DNA of 51,800 nucleotides. Source: an uncultured Pirellulaceae bacterium (GTDB lineage Bacteria; Planctomycetota; Planctomycetia; Pirellulales; Pirellulaceae). The position numbers and the translations under genes were made by a program. Below the pieces are notes generated by a model, which had not been told where the DNA came from, searched no databases, and was given only the letters and a program-made list of their open reading frames with translations. Each line of letters starts with the position of its first letter. Within the stretch, counting starts at the first letter, position 1. Location of the stretch: the NCBI GenBank assembly GCA_937928215.1, contig CALFWL010000005.1:1-51800 (forward strand), in the 5' to 3' direction. Positions 1-7,721 of the stretch are shown in pieces.

Positions 1-12
1 GTTTAAACTCAT
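1..12 (-). CDS. Start of a gene that runs off the left edge
   Basis: On the minus strand an ATG at position 12 is preceded by a textbook ribosome binding site, GGAGGT at 17-22, with a 4-base spacer (GCGCC-like sequence between). Only four codons lie inside the window, so the product cannot be named. It would be the next minus-strand gene after the squalene/phytoene synthase homologue that ends at 204; hopanoid or squalene genes often cluster, but nothing visible here identifies it. Confidence 0.3.
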
Positions 13-203
13 GGCGACCTCCGTGTGGCTGTTGGAGCTATTAGCGACGCACATTCTGTGCGAAATCCCAACGTCACCGAAGGTCATTTTTTCGCTACCT
101 AAATCCCGACACTGAAACAACTTAAAAGCTGCACGACCTCGGTTTGCGGGAAGAGTCAGGAGAGCGGCTCGACCCAAGCGGTGTTCAACGAGGAAGCTTA
201 ACG

Positions 204-1202
204 CTAATGATGACCGCCTTGACTTGCCGCCGGCAGAATTGACGCGTTTCCCTCAATGCCCATCAGGTGACGTGCTCGTAATCTCAACAGCGTGGACGTG
301 CTCAATGGCGATCCGTTCTGGAGAATCAGTTCCGGTTCCATCCGAAGCTGATTGAGCATTTTCCAGTGCATCGTCAGCAATGACTTGAAACTTCTGGCAG
401 CATCAAAGTCCAGATCGTGAATCAATTCTCCGCCAGCAGCGAACATTTTCTCGATCCGAGCCGCATACAATCGGACGAGCCAAGCGATAGGCTTACCCGG
501 TTGTCGCAACTGCATGCGATGCACATCAACTTCACAGCTGCCAAGATCTTCTTCCGCCAGAAACAATCGGCCTCGGTTGGCATCTTCAACGCAATTCGCG
601 AGTAAGCGAGTCAACATCATCGCCTTGCCCGCTTCGACGGCGCGAGAATGAAAATCCGAACCCGGTTTCACGCCGGTGACCGTTACGGCCGCGACCAAGG
701 CAGAGCCGCCAATGCGACTGGCAAACCGTTCCAAATGATCAAACGTCTCGTGCCTTCGATTCCGCATCCAATCGTCAGCAGCCAACAAAGGATCGAAAAC
801 GAACTGTTGCGGGATCTGAAATCGTTCGACCGTGTCCGCCAACGCAACCAGTTCCGGAGATGCCGTTTTACCCTGCAACGCATCACTCAGTTCGTCGTAG
901 ACTTCCTGCCACACATCCAGCGTCGATCCGTCCACGCTGCTCAGGTCGAGCAGATCGAGCACTCGCATCAAATGGTGCAGAACGCAAACGCAGCCGGTTT
1001 TCTCGTCGCCCGGCAGGTTGCCCATGATCCACAGACTGTCCCGGCAGAACTTTTTCACCGCCGTCCGGCAACTGCGTCGCCCTGCTTCCAGATTTCCACC
1101 GGTTGACGAAGCTCCATTTTCTTTAGAATCGGTTGTCACAGATATTTCGCTTCCCAATAATTTTTTCAATCCGTCGAAGAACGAGCGTATCAGTTTCCGC
1201 AT
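204..1202 (-). CDS. Squalene/phytoene synthase family protein, degenerate active site
   Basis: About 332 residues. Family members condense two prenyl diphosphates head to head to make squalene or phytoene. The family signature is recognisable: an RxxHETFDHLERFASRIGG stretch matches the usual R-x-TFxDLxxYxxRVAG helix, followed by GKAMMLTRLL and VEDANRGRLFLAEEDL, matching the second Asp-rich region. Both Asp-rich motifs are altered: the first reads RVLDLLDL instead of RxxDDxxD, and in the second the usual RDxxED is ANCVED, so one Asp has become Asn. I chose the ATG at 1202; a TTG at 1226 would add eight residues. It is divergent from ispH, which makes the isoprenoid precursors, so a role in squalene/hopanoid or carotenoid metabolism fits. 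Whether it is still an enzyme is uncertain. Confidence 0.75.
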   Translation of the reverse strand: MRKLIRSFFDGLKKLLGSEISVTTDSKENGASSTGGNLEAGRRSCRTAVKKFCRDSLWIMGNLPGDEKTGCVCVLHHLMRVLDLLDLSSVDGSTLDVWQEVYDELSDALQGKTASPELVALADTVERFQIPQQFVFDPLLAADDWMRNRRHETFDHLERFASRIGGSALVAAVTVTGVKPGSDFHSRAVEAGKAMMLTRLLANCVEDANRGRLFLAEEDLGSCEVDVHRMQLRQPGKPIAWLVRLYAARIEKMFAAGGELIHDLDFDAARSFKSLLTMHWKMLNQLRMEPELILQNGSPLSTSTLLRLRARHLMGIEGNASILPAASQGGHH

Positions 1203-1428
1203 CCTGAGTAAATTGAATGAAAGCAAACGATATAGCTGGACTCATTGAGCCAGCCATTCGATTCCGTTCAGGGCCGTTTCTTGTTGTCAGAAACAAAAAC
1301 AGAGGACACGGGACTAGGGCAGTCCGTTACCTCGCCGATGACGGCTCGGTTGGTTAAACTGGGCAACCTGAAACCGGACGAGCATCCAAATTTCGCTTTT
1401 CGAATCGCAAACTTCTCATTTCAAAACC

Positions 1429-2367
1429 ATGAAAATTTTATTAGCCAGCCCGCGCGGATTTTGTGCTGGTGTGAACATGGCGATCGAGAGCCTTGACCTG
1501 ACGCTGCAAACTTTCGGGGCTCCAGTCTACGTGTATCACGAGATCGTCCACAACCAATACGTCGTAGAATCCTTCAAGGCCAAAGGCGCTGTCTTCGTGG
1601 ATGAACTATCTGAAGTTCCCGAAGGTTCGGTACTGCTGTTTTCGGCCCATGGCGTTTCACCCGAGATCCGTCAATTGGCTCAGCAACGAAACCTGAACGC
1701 AATTGATGCGACTTGTCCTCTGGTAACCAAAGTCCACCTAGAAGCTGTCAAGTACGCTCGCGAAGGCTATACGATTTTTTTGATCGGACATGACGGTCAC
1801 GACGAAGTCATCGGCACCATGGGCGAAGCGCCTGAGGCGATGGTGCTGGTCGAATCGGAGGAGGATGTCGACCGCCTTGATGTCCCCGACGACGCACCGA
1901 AGATTGCGTACCTGACGCAAACGACGCTCTCGGTGGACGACGCCAATCGCATTATCGCTCGACTGCGCAAGCGATACAAACACTTGGTCAATCCGCCCAA
2001 GGAAGACATCTGCTACGCGACTCAGAACCGCCAAGAAGCCGTCCGCAAGATCGCAGCCGATGCCGACCTGTGCCTTGTGCTCGGCAGTCAGAACAGTTCC
2101 AACAGCCAGCGTCTTCGGGAACTGGCCGAAGAGTTCGGCACACACGCTCATCTGATTGACGGAGCCGGTGACATTCAAACGGAGTGGTTACACGACGTGA
2201 ACACCGTGCTGGTTACTGCGGGGGCAAGCGCACCGGAAGTTGTCGTCAATGAATGCATTGACTGGTTGGTGAAAGAATACGACGCAACGGTCGAGCCCGT
2301 CATGATCCGTGAAGAGAACGTCAGTTTTCCTCTTCCGAGAAAACTACGACAATTAGAAAAGGCTTAG
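1429..2367 (+). CDS. ispH: 4-hydroxy-3-methylbut-2-enyl diphosphate reductase
   Basis: IspH (LytB) is the last enzyme of the MEP pathway: it reduces HMBPP to IPP and DMAPP using a [4Fe-4S] cluster. The 312-residue length is normal. The N-terminus reads LASPRGFCAGVNMAIE with cluster Cys12; the second Cys lies in DATCPLVTKVH (about residue 95) and the third in DICYATQNRQ (about residue 195). The substrate-binding His residues in YHEIVHN and FSAHG, and the conserved LGSQNSSNSQRL segment, are all present. The ATG start agrees with the usual family N-terminus. It is divergent from the squalene/phytoene synthase homologue, which would use its products downstream. Identification is firm. Confidence 0.97.
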   Translation: MKILLASPRGFCAGVNMAIESLDLTLQTFGAPVYVYHEIVHNQYVVESFKAKGAVFVDELSEVPEGSVLLFSAHGVSPEIRQLAQQRNLNAIDATCPLVTKVHLEAVKYAREGYTIFLIGHDGHDEVIGTMGEAPEAMVLVESEEDVDRLDVPDDAPKIAYLTQTTLSVDDANRIIARLRKRYKHLVNPPKEDICYATQNRQEAVRKIAADADLCLVLGSQNSSNSQRLRELAEEFGTHAHLIDGAGDIQTEWLHDVNTVLVTAGASAPEVVVNECIDWLVKEYDATVEPVMIREENVSFPLPRKLRQLEKA

Positions 2368-2538
2368 GACTGAGCGGTCAACAAAGTCACCTTTCGCTCC
2401 GTGGAAGCAACGTTTCACGCAACTTTTGCCGGACGAAAGGTAACACTCATTTGTCGTACTCGCCTTAATGGTCATTCGGATTTTCAATTTGTTGCCCAGA
2501 GAAGTTGTTTCGTCTACCATGGTGGTCAGGAGCCCAAT

Positions 2539-2805
2539 ATGGAACGAATTGAAATATCCTCAGCACACATCAGTTTGTCCGAACTGGTGAAACATGTTTC
2601 GCGCGATCAAGTCTCTATCGAACTGGCCGAAGGCTCTGTTCCGTTGGCAAAAATCGTGCCGATCGCCTCGAAGCGATCAATGGCTGATCTCGACCAAGCA
2701 TTGCGCGAAAACTCAAAGCTGGGCGACGACGCGGACGGGTTTGCACAAGATGTTCTTTCGGTTCGGCGGTCCATTGGTGAGCTAGATGATCCATGGGAAT
2801 CTTGA
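2539..2805 (+). CDS. Phd/YefM-like antitoxin of a type II toxin-antitoxin pair
   Basis: An 88-residue protein. Residues 10-35 (ISLSELVKHV then SVPLAKIVPI) follow the pattern of Phd/YefM-type antitoxins that accompany VapC toxins: a DNA-binding N-terminus with an L-x-x-LV core and a strand ending in K-IVP, then a charged C-terminal tail that would wrap the toxin. The start is fixed by AGGAG at 2527-2531, seven bases before ATG 2539; a longer in-frame extension upstream has no such support. The stop overlaps the start of the downstream PIN reading frame (ATG 2793) by 13 bases, the usual coupling of such operons. Antitoxins of this kind normally autorepress their promoter. The partner is broken, so this antitoxin appears to be an orphan. 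Confidence 0.7.
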   Translation: MERIEISSAHISLSELVKHVSRDQVSIELAEGSVPLAKIVPIASKRSMADLDQALRENSKLGDDADGFAQDVLSVRRSIGELDDPWES

Positions 2806-3208
2806 TCGACACGGGAGTCTTCATTCGCTGGGAGCGTGACGGCCGTGAAGTTGATCTCGCGAAATAGATCGGGCTCGGCAATCCAGCGATCAGCGTGGTG
2901 ACGCAATCTGAATTGATGGTCGGCGTTCACCGAGCGAACACGCCAGAGCGGCAAGTCAAAAGATAAGATTGCATTTTGTGCAAACGGTCATTGCAAACGT
3001 TTCGGTGATCGCCGTGGACTGTCGAGTCGCCGAAGTTCATGCTCGAATCGTTGCAACGCTCAGCCAATCTGGCACGACGATTGGCCCGCACGATAACTTT
3101 ATCGCCGCCACTGCCATCGCTTTTGACTACGACTTACTCACGACCAACGCGAATGAGTTTCGACGGGTTCCAGACCTGCGTGTGATCGATTACTTGCATT
3201 CAAGTTAG
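2793..3208 (+). pseudogene. Decayed PIN-domain (VapC-like) toxin
   Basis: The reading frame starts MGILIDTGVFIRWER, the standard PIN N-terminus with the first metal-binding Asp (residue 6). It is interrupted twice. A TAG at 2865-2867 falls inside the first helix, and translation beyond it continues with recognisable PIN sequence (AISVVTQSELMVGVHRA, carrying the second acidic residue) until a TAA at 2964. The rest is in another frame, 2969-3208: FVQTVIANV, then GPHDNFIAATA and LTTNANEFRRV, which carry the remaining acidic residues. One additional A in the AAAA run at 2958-2961 would join the two halves exactly (QVKKIRLHFVQTV). PIN toxins are RNases; this one should be inactive. TAG could derive from CAG. 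An assembly error could explain the A-run but not the TAG as easily. Confidence 0.8.
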
Positions 3209-3241
3209 AACGATCGTTCGGTCTGATTGCTGCTTCAAGTT

Positions 3242-5815
3242 CTACCGGTCCGCGTAGACTCGCGTCGTTTCTTCTTTGGTCACCTCGGTTTGGCGGCCAT
3301 CGGTGTGCAAGCTGACAGAAACTCGGTGGTCGCCTGCTGCCGTTCCCTTGCTTCGGACGACCACGCTGATCTCGTCGCCGGGAGGGAGCGTGCTGATCGG
3401 AGCAAACAGCACTTGCTGCCCTCGAACCTCATTACGCAGATTTCCTTCGACCCCCGTGGGTTGCATTCCGTTGGGAAAATCAACCTGTAGCTTGACGTTC
3501 GCTGCGGTCTTGGTGCCCTGATTGACGATTCGGATGCGGTAACTGGTGTCGCTGCCGATTTCGATCGGGTCGACCACATCATCGATGTCAAAGAACACAT
3601 CCACCAAGTGTTCGACCGACAATGGTTGAGTCGCGTTTGACTTCTGATTCAAGTCGGCGAAGGCCTCAAACTTGATGTCCTGCTTGCCAACTTCCACCGG
3701 CATGGTTTCCAACGACACACCCGCTTTGATACTTGGTTGAAGCTCCGACAGACTCCAGTAGACCGCATGCGAGTTGCGATCGTAACGTCCCTGATTGTTG
3801 GCCGAGACGTAGCGCAATCCGCTGGGCAATCGAGCGATCAGTTCAACGTTCGTCGCTTTCGCGGTCCCGTTGTTTTCCACATTGAAGTCGTGCGTAACAT
3901 TTCGTTGCAGGAATCGACGGGTCGCTCCCTCGGTGGTCGTCACTAATTTTGGGGCGACGACCTCCATGTCGATTTCGTGTTTGGCTCGCAAGCCTCCGGT
4001 AGCCGAGGCGAACATCACGTTTCGCAACCGACCAATCTGGGCTGCTTTCAGGCCCAGCCGAACGCGTTTGGACTGGCCGGGCATTAAGGTACCGATCTCA
4101 TACTCAAGCTCGCGAAAACCATCCGCATACTCCAACTGCTCGGGCACGTCTTCTTGAACGATGACGTTTGTCGCTGGACCGTCGCCTTTGTTTTCGACCA
4201 CTACATCGAACACCACTGGATCGCCGATCAATGCCTGCGGTTTTGTCGAATGCCGAATTTCAAGAACTGGCTTGGTGACTCGTGTTCGCATCGTCGCCTG
4301 GGTCGCAAAGGTCACATGAGCAACGCTGCCGATTTCACCGGGACGTGTTGGCTTGAGCTGTACCGTAATTCGTTTCTCTTGCCCAGGACGCAGTTCACCG
4401 ATTTTCCAGTCAAGCCGCTGCCCGGATCGACTGGCTTCCGGAACGGAGTTCAAAAATTCGGTCCCAGCAGGAACCTCGTCGAAAACGCGAACGTCCTTCG
4501 CCATCACGCGGCCAACATTCCGCACAACGATGGCAAACTCAGCTTCTCGATTGACTTGGATTTCACGCGGAGAAAGTTTCTCAACGGTCAGGGCGGGTGC
4601 TTGCAGTCCTTCCAGTTCCCGGTCGCCCGGAGCGTCACTGGTGCGTACCGTCCCCGAAATGGGTGCGGAGTCAGTTGCGGCGACGATCGTGCGCGCAACG
4701 GGTCGATTCGAACTTGAATTGGCAGTCCGCTCGAATGAGCGAGGTTTACTGGCAGGCGCCACGGGTCGCGAAGATGCGGAAACGACCGGCTTGGACGGAC
4801 TATTCCTTTGCTTTTGATTGACGGGGCTGCCAAACGAAGAAGTACCACCTTTTGAGCTCGCGCCAAATGACGTTCGGCTTGAGGAACCGTTGGGAGAATC
4901 AGATCGGCTGATCGACGTGTTCCGCGAGCTGTTGTTTTGTCGTGAGACAGGTTTGAGGTTCCTGGATGTATCAAAAGCGACGGCTGGTTTTCTCTCTGAG
5001 GCCGACGGCTTACCAAAACTCCGTGAACTGGCTGGTTTGACTGCCGGAGAAGCCGCTAGGCGACCACGATCAAACGATGGACGAAGTGGCGGTTTGGGAG
5101 TGGGAGTCGGTTTGGCACTCGGACCGCTCGCGGCGAGGACGTTCAGTCCACCCAGACCACGATCGATCGCATCGCCTGATTTGTTCGCTGTATCACGAGC
5201 GGTTGCGGTTGCCTTGTCGGCCAGATCATTGGTCGTTTTGACAACCTTGGTCTTGAACGCATCAAATCCACTCCGGATCGAGGGTGGTCTATTGTTTGCA
5301 GTCGAACTGTTTTGACTTGATGGTGTGAAGTTCGCTTGAACTGGCTTGATCGGAGGAGGCGTCGGTCGAGCTCCAAAAGACGAAGGCGACGAAGCGTTCG
5401 ACTTTGCAGGGGACTGAGCAGTCGAAAACGGCTTGCGAGCGAACGATGTGTTTACTGCGGGAACTTTTGGACTGCTTGCCACCGGCTTGGTTGCGAAACG
5501 ATTGCTGCTGGCCGGGATCGTTGTCGCCTGGAACTTCCCTTGAACGATGGGCTTGGTAGGGGGCTTGGCGACCAACGAAGCCGGTTGAGCTGCTTCAGCA
5601 GTCGCGTCGGCAACGTCAGTTGCCGCTTGCGCTTCATCAACCGACGCGACTTGATCATCCGTTTTGTCACCTCGATTCATTGACGAAGCGACCGCAAAGG
5701 TACCCAAGACGACGAAGATGCCGACAGCCAACACTCGCCCCAGCAGAGCCCGCGTGAACGTTGGGCTGCGCTCGTCGCTATCTTTGTCTTTGTCTTTGTT
5801 TTTCGAATCCGCCAT
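3242..5815 (-). CDS. Large DUF11-repeat protein with N-terminal membrane anchor
   Basis: 857 residues. Residues 1-22 are charged and Lys/Asp-rich, followed by one hydrophobic segment (about 24-46, LLGRVLAVGIFVVLGTFAV), so the protein is probably anchored in a membrane with the rest outside the cytoplasm. Residues about 60-400 are Ser/Pro/Lys/Arg-rich low complexity. From about 410 to the end there are roughly four beta-sandwich repeats of the DUF11 type; each has a segment such as VRNVGRVMAKDVRVFDEVPAG or VENKGDGPATNVIVQEDVP. DUF11 repeats occur in bacterial surface proteins. The start at 5815 is supported by AGGA nine bases upstream. It converges on the broken toxin gene. It shares its family with the 547-residue protein at 19816-21459. 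The exact function is unknown. Confidence 0.8.
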   Translation of the reverse strand: MADSKNKDKDKDSDERSPTFTRALLGRVLAVGIFVVLGTFAVASSMNRGDKTDDQVASVDEAQAATDVADATAEAAQPASLVAKPPTKPIVQGKFQATTIPASSNRFATKPVASSPKVPAVNTSFARKPFSTAQSPAKSNASSPSSFGARPTPPPIKPVQANFTPSSQNSSTANNRPPSIRSGFDAFKTKVVKTTNDLADKATATARDTANKSGDAIDRGLGGLNVLAASGPSAKPTPTPKPPLRPSFDRGRLAASPAVKPASSRSFGKPSASERKPAVAFDTSRNLKPVSRQNNSSRNTSISRSDSPNGSSSRTSFGASSKGGTSSFGSPVNQKQRNSPSKPVVSASSRPVAPASKPRSFERTANSSSNRPVARTIVAATDSAPISGTVRTSDAPGDRELEGLQAPALTVEKLSPREIQVNREAEFAIVVRNVGRVMAKDVRVFDEVPAGTEFLNSVPEASRSGQRLDWKIGELRPGQEKRITVQLKPTRPGEIGSVAHVTFATQATMRTRVTKPVLEIRHSTKPQALIGDPVVFDVVVENKGDGPATNVIVQEDVPEQLEYADGFRELEYEIGTLMPGQSKRVRLGLKAAQIGRLRNVMFASATGGLRAKHEIDMEVVAPKLVTTTEGATRRFLQRNVTHDFNVENNGTAKATNVELIARLPSGLRYVSANNQGRYDRNSHAVYWSLSELQPSIKAGVSLETMPVEVGKQDIKFEAFADLNQKSNATQPLSVEHLVDVFFDIDDVVDPIEIGSDTSYRIRIVNQGTKTAANVKLQVDFPNGMQPTGVEGNLRNEVRGQQVLFAPISTLPPGDEISVVVRSKGTAAGDHRVSVSLHTDGRQTEVTKEETTRVYADR

Positions 5816-6177
5816 GATTCATTCCTGATTCGGCATCCTTGCCGCGTGTAACAAAAAGATTGGGAGTACACAATCTCTCACGCAAAAATCTGCGCAGATT
5901 AGTTTGACAGGGCCGCAGGACGGCTCGACAGCGTGTTGGATAGCAGAAACCGATGATTTTCGGCAATAGCATTCTCGAAATGAGCGCATCGAAAATCGCT
6001 TAACACTGGCGAAACAATAACCCGCGAAGTTACAAGACGATTAGACGGTGAAATACGTGGGTTTCGAGTACGTAAATCCGTCGTTTACTTCTTGGCGAGT
6101 GTTTGACTCGGGCTGCCTCATTCGACGCATTTGGCAGACGAAAAACTGCTAGCGAGACTAGCACGTTGGCGGAAGTC
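5816..6177. other. Intergenic region between the DUF1501 and DUF11 genes
   Basis: This 362-base gap separates two minus-strand genes. It holds the DUF1501-side terminator (6141-6163, listed separately) and must contain the promoter of the DUF11 gene. I see no convincing -35/-10 pair, no coding signal and no RNA gene. Short reading frames here have no family resemblance. Confidence 0.6.
6141..6163 (-). terminator. Intrinsic terminator after the DUF1501 gene
   Basis: Read on the minus strand, TGCTAG - TCTCG - CTAGCA forms a perfect 6-bp stem with a 5-base loop, followed after one G by five T residues. It begins 15 bases past the stop codon of the DUF1501 gene, which is where a rho-independent terminator for the PSD1/DUF1501 operon would be expected. 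Confidence 0.65.
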
Positions 6178-7644
6178 TCACGCGATCACGTCGTGGACCA
6201 CGCGGCACGGTTCAACACCGGTAAGGCTGAGGTCCAAGCCTTGGAACTTCTCGGAGAATCGCTGGTAGTCGATGCCAAACAGGTGTAGCATCGTGGCGTG
6301 CAAGTCGTGGACGCTAACCACGTTTTCGACCGATCGATAGCCCAGTTCGTCGGTGGCTCCGTAGCTGAATCCAGGTTTCACTCCACCGCCCGCCATCCAG
6401 ATACTGAACGCGTTGATGTGGTGATCACGGCCTGACCCCTGAGCCATCGGAGTCCGCCCAAACTCGCCCCCCCACACAACCAGTGTGTCTTCCAACAAAC
6501 CTCGCTGCTTCAGATCCTTGACCAGCGCCGCACTCGGCTGGTCGCAAGCATTGGCGGCGATGGTAAAATTCTTCTCCAAGTTGCTGTGATGATCCCAGCC
6601 TCGATGGTAGAGCTGAACGAAACGAACTCCACGCTCAAGCAAGCGTCTGGCCAGTAAACAGTTGGACGCAAACGAGCCGTCACCCGGTCGCTTCACACCG
6701 TAATCGTCAAGCGTCTGCTGAGTCTCAGATGACATGTCGGCAAGTTCGGGCACGGCTGACTGCATCTTGAATGCCATCTCGTACTGAGCAATCCGTGTCG
6801 CAATTTCGGGGTCGAAATGACGCTCGGACAGCATCCCGTTAAGCCGCTGGACTTCGTCGACGACCTGGCGTTGAGTCGATTGACAGACTCCGCTCGGACT
6901 CCCAATGTAGTGAACGGGAGCCCCTTTGCTTTGGAACGCCACGCCCTGAAACTTGCTGGGCAAAACACCAGCGCTCCATTGGCGAGCAGACACGGGCTGA
7001 GCACCTGGGCCTGACGAGGTCATCACTACGTAACCTGGCAAATTAGCGGTTTCGGCACCCAGGCCGTACAGCAACCAAGAACCCATGCTGGGGCGACCTT
7101 TGATGATCGAGCCCGTGTTCATGAATGCGTGAGCCGTGTCATGATTGATTTGTTCGGTTTGCATCGACCGGATGACACACATGTCGTCGGCAATCGAGCC
7201 AATATGCGGAAATAGTTCAGAAATCTCCAGTCCTGACTTTCCCCATTTCTTAAACTTGACAAACGACTTTCGCGCCAAAAGCTTGGAGCCTTGCAACTGA
7301 GCCAACTGTTCACCCTTGGTGAACGAATCAGGAAACGGCTGACCGTTGATGCGGTCTAACTCCGGCTTCGGATCGAGGGACTCAAGGTGCGAAGGCCCAC
7401 CCGCCATGCACAGGTGAACAATTCGCTTCGCTTTAGGAGCATGATGCGGGAAAGAATCAAGTGCTGGCCACGGGTGATCGGTGGCTGCATCGGCTGCCCT
7501 CGTTCCAGACGGATCCAACATCGACGCCAACGCGAACGAGCCAATACCCGCAAACGATTTGGACAGAAACGTGCGGCGCGACCACTCATTGACGCGGGAT
7601 CGAATCGCGGCAGCGGGCGGAATATTCTGGTTTGAAAAGTTCAT
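6178..7644 (-). CDS. DUF1501 family exported protein
   Basis: About 488 residues from ATG 7644. This start places a twin-arginine signal directly at the N-terminus (SRRTFLSKSFAGIG, R23-R24, then a hydrophobic stretch), while the upstream in-frame ATG (7779) would overlap the preceding gene and bury the signal. DUF1501 proteins belong to the alkaline phosphatase/sulfatase-like fold and are greatly expanded in planctomycetes. Landmarks are MAGGPSHLESLDPKPEL near residue 85, VVWGGEFGRTP near 390 and GRDHH just after, the usual DUF1501 signatures. It lies 77 bases downstream of the PSD1 gene on the same strand; PSD1-DUF1501 pairs are a standard planctomycete arrangement of unknown biochemical role, presumably in periplasmic polysaccharide breakdown. 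Substrate unknown. Confidence 0.92.
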   Translation of the reverse strand: MNFSNQNIPPAAAIRSRVNEWSRRTFLSKSFAGIGSFALASMLDPSGTRAADAATDHPWPALDSFPHHAPKAKRIVHLCMAGGPSHLESLDPKPELDRINGQPFPDSFTKGEQLAQLQGSKLLARKSFVKFKKWGKSGLEISELFPHIGSIADDMCVIRSMQTEQINHDTAHAFMNTGSIIKGRPSMGSWLLYGLGAETANLPGYVVMTSSGPGAQPVSARQWSAGVLPSKFQGVAFQSKGAPVHYIGSPSGVCQSTQRQVVDEVQRLNGMLSERHFDPEIATRIAQYEMAFKMQSAVPELADMSSETQQTLDDYGVKRPGDGSFASNCLLARRLLERGVRFVQLYHRGWDHHSNLEKNFTIAANACDQPSAALVKDLKQRGLLEDTLVVWGGEFGRTPMAQGSGRDHHINAFSIWMAGGGVKPGFSYGATDELGYRSVENVVSVHDLHATMLHLFGIDYQRFSEKFQGLDLSLTGVEPCRVVHDVIA

Positions 7645-7721
7645 CGTTTCACGATCGAGTGAAAACCAATCGGATGGAGAGTTTCGCCGGAAGGCAGGAC
7701 TACATGCAGTTTGAATAAACG

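Noticed and set aside
1-8. GTTTAAAC at the very start
   Set aside because: Eight-base palindrome that could suggest a cloning junction, but it is also part of the start of a minus-strand gene with a good ribosome binding site; no other vector-like sequence.
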